From the NCBI RefSeq assembly GCF_003432485.1, contig NZ_QVNQ01000003.1, forward strand, positions 744,001 through 808,000: a stretch of DNA of 64,000 nt, given 5' to 3'. The position numbers and the translations under genes were made by a program. Shown here one piece after another: positions 29,831 to 38,453 of this stretch. Origin of the DNA: Actinomadura spongiicola. Its GTDB lineage: Bacteria; Actinomycetota; Actinomycetes; Streptosporangiales; Streptosporangiaceae. Positions within the stretch are counted from its first letter, which is position 1; each line of letters starts with the position of its first letter. The notes below the pieces were generated by a model. The model searched no databases, had not been told where the DNA came from, and was given only the letters and a program-made list of their open reading frames with translations.

Positions 29831-30550
29831 TTTATTGCAGATCACTCCTCCTTCGGGCCTGGCGGCCCTCCATCGTCGTGAACTGCGGTGCGATCGCTGG
29901 CATCGCTCCGGCTCGCCTAGCGGCTCGCTGCGCGATCAGGTTCTCGCTTCGCTTGAACCTGCCTTCGGACGCGATCGCAGTGGCCCAGGTTGTCGCGGGG
30001 TTGCGGAGGCGGGGCTGAGGGCCGTGGGGACGTGTCAGAGCACTCCTTCATCGGCCCTGCCGGGCCCCCAGCGTCATGCACCGCGGGCGATCACTGGCAT
30101 CCGCTTCGGCTCGCCTTGCGGCTCGCTGCGCGATCAGGTTCTCGCTTCGCTCGCACCTGCCTTCGGACGCGATCGCAGTGGCCCAGGCTGTCGCGGGGTT
30201 ACGGAGGCGGGCTGAGGGCCATGGGGACGCGTCAGAGCACTCCTCCATCCGTCCTGCCGGGCCCCAGCGTCGTGAACTGCGGTGCGATCACTGGCATCCG
30301 CTCCGACTCGCCTTGCGGCTCGCTGCGCGATCAGGTTCTCGCTTCGCTTGAACCTGCCTTCGGACGCGATCGCAGTGGCCCAGGTTGTCGCGGGATTACG
30401 GAGGCGGGCTGAGGGCCGTGGGGACGTGTCAGAGCACTCCCCCTTCGGCCCTGACCGGCCTTTGACGTCGGGCACCACGGGCGATCACTGGCATCCGCTT
30501 CGGGCGCGATCGCAGGGGTCGAGGTTGTTGCGGGGTTGCGGAGGTGCGCT
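29831..30550 (+). repeat. Dispersed hairpin repeat, tandem array D (three full units plus a deleted fourth)
   Basis: Plus orientation, head TTATTGCAG at 29831 facing the smc start. Unit landmarks CGATCAGG occur at 29933, 30131 and 30328, so the period is 197-198 bp. Units 1-3 have the arms CAGGTTC/GAACCTG or variants and a right-hand GCGATCGC; the left octamer is intact in unit 1 and has become GCGATCAC in units 2 and 3. Unit 4 (about 30429-30545) lacks the internal hairpin segment and joins CATCCGCTTCGG directly to GCGCGATCGC. Confidence 0.9.
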
Positions 30551-30958
30551 CCGGGCTCGACCTGGTGGGTCTTACGTCGAGGAGTGCGGTGCGATCGTTG
30601 GCGTCGCTTCGTTGGAGTTGCCATTGGGGGCGATCGCGGGTTTGGCGTTCGGGGGATTGGCAGGGGGCGAAGCCGGTGGGGGGACGCGCCAAAACTTGGG
30701 GAGGTTTGACCTAATTTTTGCGGTGTGGGTTGCGGGGTTGGGGAAATGGCGGATGTCCCCGGTTGGGGTATTTCGTGGGGGCGTGACGATTTGGTCGGGT
30801 CACGCGCAGGCGACCGCGGCGCCGGGGCTACGGAGACCGTGGCTGCGGCGAGAGGATCGCCTGCGTCGTGACGGGGGCCAGGGGGTCGTTCCCCTGGGGG
30901 AATGCGTTAGGGACGCCAGATGGCGGCGTCCCTGTCCACTCTGAGAATGAGGCGCCGA
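30551..30958. other. Gene-free G-rich interval after array D
   Basis: Begins with a strongly decayed repeat unit (GTGCGATCGTTGGCGTCGC around 30590) and continues as a segment with repeated GGGG runs on the plus strand (about 30650-30800), including GGGGTTGGGG. A-T content rises locally around 30700-30725. No gene, tRNA or clear terminator seen. Quadruplex formation is possible but the loops are mostly long. Confidence 0.45.
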
Positions 30959-31156
30959 TCAGGTCAGCGCCGGTTCACGGTCCTTCACCGCGAGCGACAT
31001 CACATCGTCGTCTGCCGCCGTCGCCAGCGCGTCGTTCTCCGCCTGGAGCCGTACGAGCTCGGCTTCCAGATCACGTACGCGCTGCTGAAGGCGCCGCATC
31101 TCCGCGACCATCCGGGGGTCGGGACCGCCGACGTGGCCGAGTAGAGCCTTCGCCAT
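30959..31156 (-). CDS. Small conserved actinobacterial coiled-coil protein
   Basis: 65-residue protein starting MAKALLGHVGGPDPRMVAEM, then a leucine-heptad helix (RRLQQRVRDLEAELVRLQAE). I recognise the GHVGGPD start as recurring in actinobacteria near acyP/smc, but the function is unknown to me. The ATG at 31156 has a GGAGGACCC ribosome site; the longer frame upstream lacks one. A TTGACC sequence on the minus strand (31263-31258) might be its -35 element. Probably dimeric. Confidence 0.75.
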   Translation of the reverse strand: MAKALLGHVGGPDPRMVAEMRRLQQRVRDLEAELVRLQAENDALATAADDDVMSLAVKDREPALT

Positions 31157-31335
31157 GACTAAGGGTCCTCCACGCTGAGTAACCAGCAGGGATCGCGCAC
31201 GAGAAACCGCTGAAGTTCGGTGCGCGTATCGTCTAGAGTCGCACCGGCCGGTGTCCTGGTCAAGCCGCACATCACAGGCCGGTAACAACCTTCCAGCTCT
31301 AGTTTAGCAGGTGTAAACCAGGACTCCCTACCCCA

Positions 31336-31623
31336 TCAGCGTTCCTGGAAACCGTCGGCCTCGCCGCGGGGTTCGCTCCAGCGTTCGACGACGCCCGTGA
31401 CCGTGCCGGGACGGGGTGGCCCGGCGGCGTCGCCGTTCAGGAGGGCGAGGAGTCGGTGGCACTTGTCCCGGGGCCCCTCGGCGACGACCTCGACGCGTCC
31501 GTCGGCCAGGTTGGTGGCGCTGCCGGCGAGCCCGAGCTCCAGGGCGCGGGCCCGTACCCACCAGCGAAAACCGACGCCCTGGACATGGCCGCGCACCCAG
31601 ACCGTCAGCCGTACCGTATCCAT
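31336..31623 (-). CDS. acyP: Acylphosphatase
   Basis: Hydrolyses acyl phosphates. The 95-residue protein has the family motif [18 protein letters not shown], with the catalytic Arg of the GVGFR loop, and [15 protein letters not shown] with the catalytic Asn. Normal length. It lies between mutM and the small coiled-coil gene, as in many actinobacteria where acyP neighbours smc. Confidence 0.93.
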   Translation of the reverse strand: MDTVRLTVWVRGHVQGVGFRWWVRARALELGLAGSATNLADGRVEVVAEGPRDKCHRLLALLNGDAAGPPRPGTVTGVVERWSEPRGEADGFQER

Positions 31624-31685
31624 CTCTCCCCAATCCGGTCATCGGCGCTCCAGGGCCCGTTTCGACGTGACCTCAGCCCGCGCCG

Positions 31686-31827
31686 AACGCGTTACCCGCC
31701 CGGTGCAGCGAAGCCGAAGGCGAGCGGAGCCGGGCGGATCGCGAAGCGATGTCGCGTTCGCCCCAGGAACGGTCACGCAGCGAGCCGCCAGGCGAGCGAA
31801 GTGGGCCGTTCCTGCAATAAATACAGC
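31686..31827 (-). repeat. Related hairpin repeat E, after mutM
   Basis: Begins just past the mutM stop (31828-31830); on the minus strand the head is TGTATTTATTGCAG, as in array D. Arms CAGGAACGG and CCGTTCCTG enclose CCACTTCGCTCGCCTGGCGG, a piece shared with the main family. A second stem GCCCGG/CCGGGC follows. It lacks the GCGATCGC pair, so it is a sister type rather than a full copy. May also act as the mutM terminator. Confidence 0.65.
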
Positions 31828-32718
31828 CTAGTAGCGTGCCCGGCGGGGGCGTGGCTGGCATACGGGGCAACTGTAGGACGAACGGTTCATGAACTCGTCG
31901 CGGCGGATGGGTGTGCCGCAGCGGCGGCATGGTTCGTCCCGGCGGCCGTAGGCGTCGAGGGAGCGTTCGAAGTAGCCGCTCTCGCCGTTCACGTTGACGT
32001 AGAGGCTGTCGAAGCTCGTGCCGCCGACCGCGAGGGCGGCGGACATGACCTCGCGTGCGGCCTCCAGGACGCGTGCCGCCTCCGCCCGTGTCAGCGTCTC
32101 GGTCGGACGGGCCCAGTGCAGCCGGGCCCGCCACAGCGCCTCGTCGGCGTAGATGTTGCCGACGCCGCTGATCAGTGACTGGTCGAGCAGGGCCCGTTTG
32201 ATCCCGGTCCGGCGGCGGCGGAGGGCGCGGAAGAACGCCTCCGCGTCGAAGGCGTCCTCCAGCGGGTCGGCGGCGATGTGCAGGATCGGTTCCGGGACGA
32301 GCCCGCCGTCGACCTTGTCCGGTGCCAGGTCGGTGACCATGAGGTGGCCGAAGGTCCGCTGGTCGACGAAGCGCAGGTCGAAGCCGCCGTCGGCGAAGAC
32401 GATCCGGACCCGGAGGTGCTTCTCGGGGGCCCGGTCGGGCTCGCCGACGAGCAGTTGCCCGCTCATGCCGAGGTGGGTGAGGAGTGCCTCCTCCGGCGGT
32501 CCGCCGCCGGAGGAGGCCAGGGGCAGCCACAGGTACTTGCCGCGGCGGCGCGGGGCGAGGACGGTGCGGCCGGCGAGGCGGCCGGCGAAGTCGGCGGGGC
32601 CGGCCTCGTGGCGGCGCACCGCTCTCGGGTGCAGGACCTCGGCGGAGGCGATGGGGCGGTTCGTGGTGAAGCGGTCCAGGCCGCGGCGGACGACCTCGAC
32701 CTCGGGCAGCTCAGGCAC
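31828..32718 (-). CDS. mutM: Formamidopyrimidine-DNA glycosylase
   Basis: Base-excision repair enzyme for 8-oxoguanine. After the initiator, the catalytic Pro begins [13 protein letters not shown]. The middle contains [10 protein letters not shown] and [20 protein letters not shown]-terminal zinc finger has CRRC...CPVC ([20 protein letters not shown]). The start is the GTG at 32718, overlapping the end of rnc by eight bases, and gives the family N-terminus directly; the longer frame would block the catalytic Pro. 296 residues. Confidence 0.95.
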   Translation of the reverse strand: MPELPEVEVVRRGLDRFTTNRPIASAEVLHPRAVRRHEAGPADFAGRLAGRTVLAPRRRGKYLWLPLASSGGGPPEEALLTHLGMSGQLLVGEPDRAPEKHLRVRIVFADGGFDLRFVDQRTFGHLMVTDLAPDKVDGGLVPEPILHIAADPLEDAFDAEAFFRALRRRRTGIKRALLDQSLISGVGNIYADEALWRARLHWARPTETLTRAEAARVLEAAREVMSAALAVGGTSFDSLYVNVNGESGYFERSLDAYGRRDEPCRRCGTPIRRDEFMNRSSYSCPVCQPRPRRARY

Positions 32719-33457
32719 CGGCCTGGGCCGCCTCGCCGGCCTCGCGCTGGACGACGATCGCCCGGATCGCGGTCCAGGCGGCCTCCGCGGCGTGCTGCTC
32801 GGCCTCCTTCTTGCTGCGGCCCTCACCGGACCCGTACGTGCGGCCGCCGACCCGCACGGAGGCGCGGAACGTCTTCTGGTGGTCTGGGCCGCTCTCGGCG
32901 ACGTGGTACTCGGGGACGCCGAGCTCCTCCACCGCCGTCAACTCCTGGAGCGAGGTCTTCCAGTCCAGCCCCGCGCCGAGGCCCGCCGAACGGGCGATCA
33001 GCGCGTCGAAGAGCCGGTGCACCAGCGCGGACGCCTCGTCCAGCCCGCGGTCGAGGTACACGGCGCCGATCAGCGCCTCCAGCGTGTCGGCGAGGATGGA
33101 GGCCTTGTCGCGGCCTCCGGTGCCCTCCTCGCCGCGGCCGAGCCGGATGTGGGCGCCGACGCCGAGGCCGCGGGCGACCCCGGCGAGGGCCCTCATGTTG
33201 ACGACGGCGGCGCGCAGCTTGGCGAGCTGCCCTTCGGGCAGGTCGGGGTGGCCGCGGAACAGGGTGTCGGTGACGACCAGGCCCAGCACCGAGTCGCCGA
33301 GGAACTCCAGGCGCTCGTTGGTGGGCAGGCCGCCGTTCTCGTAGGCGTACGAACGGTGCGTCAACGCCCGTTCGAGCAGTTCGTCGCTCACTTCGACGCC
33401 GAGGGCGTCGGTCAGTTCGGTGCGATCCGGAGCGGGATCGCTCTTCTTGCCGCTCAC
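32711..33457 (-). CDS. rnc: Ribonuclease III
   Basis: Double-strand-specific RNase that processes rRNA and regulates mRNAs. The signature [16 protein letters not shown] holds the catalytic Glu/Asp residues, and [15 protein letters not shown] supplies the second set. A C-terminal double-stranded RNA-binding domain ends [13 protein letters not shown]. The start is a GTG at 33457 with GAGGAGGG upstream; longer frames lack a ribosome site. 248 residues. In Streptomyces the orthologue (absB) also controls antibiotic genes. The 294 bases between this gene and rpmF hold no clear feature. Confidence 0.95.
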   Translation of the reverse strand: MSGKKSDPAPDRTELTDALGVEVSDELLERALTHRSYAYENGGLPTNERLEFLGDSVLGLVVTDTLFRGHPDLPEGQLAKLRAAVVNMRALAGVARGLGVGAHIRLGRGEEGTGGRDKASILADTLEALIGAVYLDRGLDEASALVHRLFDALIARSAGLGAGLDWKTSLQELTAVEELGVPEYHVAESGPDHQKTFRASVRVGGRTYGSGEGRSKKEAEQHAAEAAWTAIRAIVVQREAGEAAQAGA

Positions 33458-33751
33458 GGGCCCTCCTCGCAGGCCGTGCACCGCCCATGGGGACGGTCGC
33501 GTCGATGGCGCGCGGCCGGGCGGCCGGATCGGCGAGGACGCACGGCGGGGAGGGGTCCGCGAAGACGAGGTGCGCGCCGGTAGGCAAATCCCGGCGTGCA
33601 CCACGGCTCCGGGCGCAGTGAACGAGGTTCAGTCTCCGCGCCGGTCACCACGCCGACATCGTCGCGCCGGGGTGGTCGGGTGCCTGTCCTGCCGCATCGG
33701 GGGGCGGTAGCGCGCCTACGCGCGTATCCGCCCCCCAGGATGCGAGAAGTC

Positions 33752-33931
33752 TCAGGACGCCGGTTCGATGACCTGCCTCCGGTTGTAGGTGCCGCAGGTC
33801 GCGCACGCGGTGTGCGGCAGCTTGGGGTCGCGGCACGTCGGGCACTCGACCAGGTTGGGCGCCGCGGTCTTCCACTGCGCACGCCGGTGCCGCGTGTTGC
33901 TGCGCGACTTCTTCCGCTTCGGGACGGCCAC
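33752..33931 (-). CDS. rpmF: 50S ribosomal protein L32
   Basis: 59-residue large-subunit protein: VAVPKRKKSRSNTRHRRAQ, then a CxxC...CxxC ribbon (CPTC and CATC), so it is the zinc-binding C+ type. The GTG at 33931 has AGGAGGG seven bases upstream. It follows the yceD gene by a single base, and the yceD-rpmF-rnc-mutM order is standard. Confidence 0.95.
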   Translation of the reverse strand: MAVPKRKKSRSNTRHRRAQWKTAAPNLVECPTCRDPKLPHTACATCGTYNRRQVIEPAS

Positions 33932-33932
33932 G

Positions 33933-34586
33933 TCAGCCCTCCTGCTTTCGTTCTCGTCGGTCGAATGGTCGACGGGAGCCTGTGTCGCTCCCGTCCCCCC
34001 GGTTCGGGGGAGCCGGCGCCGTGTCGCCGCCGAGGCCCCGCAGCGCCGTCCACCGGGGGTCGACGGCGTCGTCGTGGTGGTGGCCGGGTTCGGCGTCCGC
34101 CAGCCGCGCACCGCAGTCCGGGCACAGGCCCGGACAGTCGTCCCGGCACAGCGGGGACAGCGGCAGCGCGAGCACCACCGCGTCCCGCAGGACGGGTTCG
34201 AGGTCGATCAGGTCGCCCTCGAGGCGGAGCTCGTCGTCGTCGGCGTTCCCGCCGGAACGGGTGTCGTCGTAGACGAAGAGCTCCTGGAACTCCGCCTCGA
34301 AGGTCGAGGCGATCGGGTCGAGGCAGCGGGCGCACTCCCCCCGGAGGGGGACGGTCGCCGTGCCGGTGACGAGCACCCCTTCGAGGACCGCTTCGAGCCG
34401 GAGGTCCAGCTCGATCGCGGCGCCCTCGGGGACGCCCACCATCTCGACGCCGAAGTTCTCGGGTGCCGGCACGGACAGGCGCTCCTCCCGCGACGACCCG
34501 GGTTGCCTGCCCAGGGCTCGGGAGTCGAGCACGAGAGGGGCGGTCGGGTCGAGGCGGGTCAGCGGATTCCTGCTTTCGTGAGGCAT
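33933..34586 (-). CDS. yceD: YceD/DUF177 family protein
   Basis: Conserved partner of rpmF implicated in 23S rRNA or precursor processing. Shows VPLRGECARCLDPI and the C-terminal cluster CRDDCPGLCPDCG, which are the hallmark Cys pairs of the family. The chosen ATG at 34586 begins MPHESRNPLTRLDPTAPLVL, matching actinobacterial homologues; upstream frames are less likely. Ends in a charged, disordered tail. 217 residues. Confidence 0.88.
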   Translation of the reverse strand: MPHESRNPLTRLDPTAPLVLDSRALGRQPGSSREERLSVPAPENFGVEMVGVPEGAAIELDLRLEAVLEGVLVTGTATVPLRGECARCLDPIASTFEAEFQELFVYDDTRSGGNADDDELRLEGDLIDLEPVLRDAVVLALPLSPLCRDDCPGLCPDCGARLADAEPGHHHDDAVDPRWTALRGLGGDTAPAPPNRGDGSDTGSRRPFDRRERKQEG

Positions 34587-34706
34587 GAGAACGACGGCCA
34601 CGGTGATGGCCGATGTCTCAGGGTACCGAAGACCTGGCCGTCGCCCCAACTCGCGGGCCCGCCACCAGGGCCGGTCGCCGGTGCGTGGTCCCGTCCTCGC
34701 GGGGCG

Positions 34707-35186
34707 TCAGTCCCCCGTGAGCCGTTCGACGAGCCGGTCGTGGACGATGTCGGGGACGAGGCCGGAGATGTCCCCGCCGAACTTCACGACCTCCTTCATC
34801 AGGCTCGACGACAGGAACGCGTACTCGGGGTTCGTCGCCATGAACAGGGTCTCCACCCCGGCGATGCGGTGGTTCATCTGGGCCATCTGCAACTCGTACT
34901 CGTAGTCGCTGACGGCCCGGAGCCCCCGGACGATCACCGGGATGCCCTGGTTGCGGCAGTAGTCGACGGTGAGGCCGTAGAACGTGTCGACCGTGACGTT
35001 GCCGTACTCCTTGGTGACCTCGGTGATCATGTCGGCGCGCTCGTCGACGGTGAACAGGCTCTTCTTGCTCTTGTTGATCAGCACGGCGACGACCACCTCG
35101 TCGTAGAGGCGGGAGGCGCGGCTGATGATGTCGAGATGACCGTTGGTGACGGGGTCGAACGATCCCGGACAGACGACACGGCGCAC
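34707..35186 (-). CDS. coaD: Phosphopantetheine adenylyltransferase
   Basis: Fourth step of coenzyme A synthesis, transferring AMP to 4'-phosphopantetheine. The nucleotidyltransferase motif is GSFDPVTNGHLDII (TxGH) and the second signature is AFLSSSLMKEVVKFGG. The 159-residue length is standard. It begins with a GTG (35186). Neighbour rsmD, on the far side of the PBP gene, is the usual coaD partner, so the PBP gene interrupts a common pair. Confidence 0.95.
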   Translation of the reverse strand: MRRVVCPGSFDPVTNGHLDIISRASRLYDEVVVAVLINKSKKSLFTVDERADMITEVTKEYGNVTVDTFYGLTVDYCRNQGIPVIVRGLRAVSDYEYELQMAQMNHRIAGVETLFMATNPEYAFLSSSLMKEVVKFGGDISGLVPDIVHDRLVERLTGD

Positions 35187-35276
35187 GGCGCGAACCCCCT
35201 CGGTCCCGTTTTTCCGGCCTGCGGCGCGAAAGTACCAAATCGCGTTCGGAGTCGGTTCAGCCGGGTCCGGAGGTCA

Positions 35277-36734
35277 CTACCCTCCGTTTCCCAGCGCGTC
35301 GATGATCCTCGCGGCGATCGGGCCGGACTCGATGCCGTATCCGGGCGCCTCGGTCATCACCGCGACCGCGTATCTCGGGTCGTCGCGGGGGCCGACGCCG
35401 ATGAACCAGCGGTCGTTGTAGGCGGCGCCCTCGACGTCGGCGGTTCCGGTCTTGCCGCCGAGGATGGACGTTCCCCGCAGTGACCTGCCGGTGCCCCGGT
35501 CGACGACGGCCTTCATCATGTCCAGCATCTGGTCGGCCTGGTCGCCGGTCAGTGGCTTCGACAGCCGTCGCGGGGAGATGTCGTCCACCGTCCTCCCCCT
35601 CGGGGAGCGGAGCCTGTCGACGAGATGCGGTCTCATGACCACGCCGTCGTTGAGGACGGCGGCGGCGACCATGGCCATCTGGAGCGGCGAGGCGACCGTG
35701 CTGCCCTGCCCGATGGAGCCGAGCGCGCTGAGCGACGGCTGGTCGGTCTCGGGGAAGCCACTGGCGGTGCCGCGCACCCCGTCGGCGTACTCGATCCGGT
35801 CACCGAACCCGAACCGCGCGGCCTCCTCGTGGACGGCGCCGTTGCCAGGTTCCTCCCCGCCCATGTAGGCGAACGTGGTGTTGCACGACTGGGCGAACGC
35901 CTCGATGAGCGGGATGCTGCTCAGGTCGCACGATCCGCCGATGTCGCCCGCGTCGTTGTTGATGGCCTGTCCGGCGCCCGGTGGCCGGTAGCTGCGGCCG
36001 GCCCTGACGGGGGTGTCCGCGCTCGCCCCGGCCTTCAGGGCGGCCGCGGCGACGACGGCCTTGAACGTGGAGCCGGGCGGGAACAGCTCGTTCGTCGCCT
36101 TGTTGAGCAGGGGTTTCAACGGCTGGTCGTTGAGGCGTTCGAACGCCGCCTGCGCCCTCTCGCGGTCGAGGGTGGAGACGTCGTCGGGATCGTAGGACGG
36201 CGTGGACGCCATCACCAGGATCGCGCCGGTGTCGGCGTCGAGCGCGACGGCGGCCGCGCGACGGGCGCCCGCGCTCCGCAGCGCGTCGTAGGCGACGCGC
36301 TGCGCCCCGACGTCGACGGTGGCCTCGACGGTGCCGCCCGGGACGGGCCTGCCGATGAGCTTGTCGACGAGGTTGGACGTGGCGAGCCGGTCGTCGGTCC
36401 CGTCGAGGAAGTGGTTCTCGGCCTCCTCAAGTCCGGTCTGGGAGAACACGGAGAAGTAGCCGGTGACGGGCGCGAACGCCGGGCCGTCCTTGTAGCGGCG
36501 GCGGTAACGCTCGTCGTCGATCTTCTCCGACCAGGCGAGACGTTCGCCGTCCGCCACGATGGGACCCCGTTCGATCTTGAAACGGTCGTCGAGCCGGCGG
36601 GCGTTGTTCGGGTCGTCCCGCAGGTTCTGGGCCTCGAACCCCTGGACGTAGGTGATGTTCGCCATGAGCGCGATCAGCAGCACGAGGGTGAGGAGCCAAG
36701 CACGCCCAACGGCACGGTCGATGCCGGGCCTCAT
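35277..36734 (-). CDS. Class B penicillin-binding protein (PbpA-like)
   Basis: Septal or elongation-related DD-transpeptidase. One N-terminal membrane helix (12-29), a short dimerisation domain, and the transpeptidase with Ser222 in GSTFK, SCN at 283-285 and KTG at 428-430. The 485 residues and RGPIVADGERLAWSE match the actinobacterial PbpA type. Normally this family sits beside rodA and pknB; here it is between rsmD and coaD, an unusual address that suggests a paralogue. Confidence 0.9.
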   Translation of the reverse strand: MRPGIDRAVGRAWLLTLVLLIALMANITYVQGFEAQNLRDDPNNARRLDDRFKIERGPIVADGERLAWSEKIDDERYRRRYKDGPAFAPVTGYFSVFSQTGLEEAENHFLDGTDDRLATSNLVDKLIGRPVPGGTVEATVDVGAQRVAYDALRSAGARRAAAVALDADTGAILVMASTPSYDPDDVSTLDRERAQAAFERLNDQPLKPLLNKATNELFPPGSTFKAVVAAAALKAGASADTPVRAGRSYRPPGAGQAINNDAGDIGGSCDLSSIPLIEAFAQSCNTTFAYMGGEEPGNGAVHEEAARFGFGDRIEYADGVRGTASGFPETDQPSLSALGSIGQGSTVASPLQMAMVAAAVLNDGVVMRPHLVDRLRSPRGRTVDDISPRRLSKPLTGDQADQMLDMMKAVVDRGTGRSLRGTSILGGKTGTADVEGAAYNDRWFIGVGPRDDPRYAVAVMTEAPGYGIESGPIAARIIDALGNGG

Positions 36735-36764
36735 GCGATGGCATCTACCCGGATGCCGGTGCTC

Positions 36765-37334
36765 TCAACGGCCGGTGGCGCGCCCGTACCAGAACACTGC
36801 CTCCCCGTAACGCCGGTCGCGTTCGGGTTCGTAGCCGTCGGGCCAGCGCAGCGCCGGGCCGCGGGCGGCGCGTTCCACGACGACCAGCGCGTCCGGGGCC
36901 GTCCAGGCGTGGTCGCGCAGGTCCTCCAGGAGGGTGGTGACGGACGCGTCGTCCAGCGCGTACGGCGGGTCGGCGAAGACCAGGTCATAAGGGCCGTCCG
37001 GCGGCGGTTGGCGGACGACGCGCTCGACCTTGCCCGCGCACGGGACTGCGCCGGGCAGCCCGAGGTCCTCGGCGTTCTTCCGGACGACCCGGATCGCACG
37101 CGGATGCGACTCGACGAGCAGCGCGTGCGCGGCGCCGCGTGACAGCGCTTCCAGGCCGACCGCGCCGGATCCGGCGTACAGGTCGGCGACGCGCAGCCCG
37201 TCCAGCGGGCCGAGCAGCGCCAGGACCGTGGCGAACAGGCCTTCCCGGGCGCGGTCGCTGGTCGGTCTGGTGTCCCGTCCCGGTGGGACGGCCAGCCGCC
37301 GTCCTCCCGCGCTGCCCGCGATGACCCTGGTCAT
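36765..37334 (-). CDS. rsmD: 16S rRNA (guanine966-N2)-methyltransferase
   Basis: Methylates G966 of 16S rRNA. The protein starts MTRVIAGSAGGRRLAVPPG, has the SAM-binding VADLYAGSGAVGLEALSRG and the catalytic DPPY (LVFADPPYAL). 189 residues. The ATG at 37334 has a GGGGGG purine run upstream; the longer frame is not needed. Divergent from the LPXTG gene across a 180-base region. Confidence 0.93.
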   Translation of the reverse strand: MTRVIAGSAGGRRLAVPPGRDTRPTSDRAREGLFATVLALLGPLDGLRVADLYAGSGAVGLEALSRGAAHALLVESHPRAIRVVRKNAEDLGLPGAVPCAGKVERVVRQPPPDGPYDLVFADPPYALDDASVTTLLEDLRDHAWTAPDALVVVERAARGPALRWPDGYEPERDRRYGEAVFWYGRATGR

Positions 37335-37515
37335 CCCCCCAGTATCGCGGCAGCGCGGCGCGGCGGGTCCGGGCGCACGACACGCCCCAAGAGTGCACAA
37401 CCTGACCAGGGGTGTCTTGTGAAACAAGACCTAAATGATCCGATACCGGTTCACAGTCGACTACTGGACGTGCCAACGTGATCGCAGGTTGCAGCCGATC
37501 CCCTCAGGAGCATCA

Positions 37516-38223
37516 GTGCATCACGGTAGGAGATTGGCGGTGACGGCCGGCGCCACGGTTCTCGGCATCGCCGCCATGAGCGGCGTTTCGCACGCCGAGA
37601 CCTCCCGGCCCTCCGCCAAGAAGTCGCCGCGGACGGAAAGGCCCGCGTCCCTGCTCGACCTCGACCTAAGCCCCACGGCGAGTTACGACAAGCCGACCAG
37701 AACGGCGACCGTGAACCTTGATGTCGGGCTGCGCGTCGGCTCCCGGGACGACGGGGTGAACGTCCGGCTGCGCACGGGTGTGAGCGCCTCGCCGGGCGGT
37801 GGCGGGCTCGTCCGCGCGAAGGCCAAGGTCGGAGCCTCGGTGAACCCCGGCGGTACCGCGCCGCCGTCGGTGGACGTGGCGGCGAACGCGTGCGTCGGTG
37901 GTTGCGCGGCCCCGACGCCCCCCACACCGCCGACTCCCCCGATTCCGCCGACGCCCCCCACTCCGCCGGTTCCGCCTCCGCCGCCGGCACCGCCCGGTCC
38001 GGTGCCGCCGAACGCCCAGCCACCGGCGTCGCCGCTGCTGCCGCGGCTTCCGTCCGCGCCGATGGGACCGGGCGCGACGGCGGTCGGCGAGTTCACGCCG
38101 CCGAGGGGCCTACCGTTCACCGGAACGGACGCGCTACCGCTGCTCGCGCTCGGCATCACCGCCCTGGCCGCAGGCAGCGCCGCCGTCGCCGCGACCCGCA
38201 GACGCGACACCCGCGAATCCTGA
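37516..38223 (+). CDS. LPXTG-anchored, proline-rich secreted surface protein
   Basis: Starts at a GTG (37516) with AGGAG at the right distance. Residues 1-27 form a signal peptide ending in SHA. A Lys/Thr-rich segment, a repetitive beta-like middle and a wall-spanning spacer of TPP/PPP repeats follow (PTPPTPPTPPIPPTPPTPP). The C-terminus is LPFTG, a hydrophobic helix, then TRRRDTRES: a sortase substrate. Function beyond surface display is unknown. A terminator follows immediately, and part of its 3' end is duplicated downstream. Confidence 0.8.
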   Translation: MHHGRRLAVTAGATVLGIAAMSGVSHAETSRPSAKKSPRTERPASLLDLDLSPTASYDKPTRTATVNLDVGLRVGSRDDGVNVRLRTGVSASPGGGGLVRAKAKVGASVNPGGTAPPSVDVAANACVGGCAAPTPPTPPTPPIPPTPPTPPVPPPPPAPPGPVPPNAQPPASPLLPRLPSAPMGPGATAVGEFTPPRGLPFTGTDALPLLALGITALAAGSAAVAATRRRDTRES

Positions 38224-38232
38224 ACCGCCCGT

Positions 38233-38266
38233 GGAAGGGGCGCCCCCCGACCGGGGCACCCCTTCC
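38233..38266 (+). terminator. Terminator of the LPXTG gene
   Basis: GGAAGGGG (38233-38240) pairs with CCCCTTCC (38259-38266), with CCCC/GGGG pairs inside the loop, nine bases after the stop codon. No T-run, as is common in actinomycetes. Confidence 0.75.
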
Positions 38267-38327
38267 GAGCGGAGACACCTACAACAGCCCCCTCAACGAC
38301 GCGCCACCGCCGGTCACACTCGACACC

Positions 38328-38410
38328 ACCGCCTTCGCCGCGGGCAGCGCCGCCGTCGCCGCGACCCGCAGACGCAACACCCGCGAGTGGTGAACCGCCC
38401 GTGGAAGGGG
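38328..38410 (+). repeat. Partial duplicate of the LPXTG gene tail
   Basis: Offset by exactly 170 bp from 38158-38240, this copy repeats the codons for AAGSAAVAATRRR, the stop (38391-38393) and the start of the terminator. The upstream part of the frame (LNDAPPPVTLDTTAFAAG) has no LPXTG and no start with a ribosome site. It is probably a remnant of a tandem duplication rather than a gene. Confidence 0.7.
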
Positions 38411-38453
38411 GCCTTGCCGACCGGGGCGCCATTGAAAGCGCCTGGACGGTTTC

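Noticed and set aside
25577-30550. Repeat arrays as CRISPR
   Set aside because: Units are 190-198 bp and contiguous without variable spacers of uniform length; no cas genes in the window.
30650-30800. G-quadruplex array
   Set aside because: G-runs are real but most loops are longer than seven bases; not a canonical motif.
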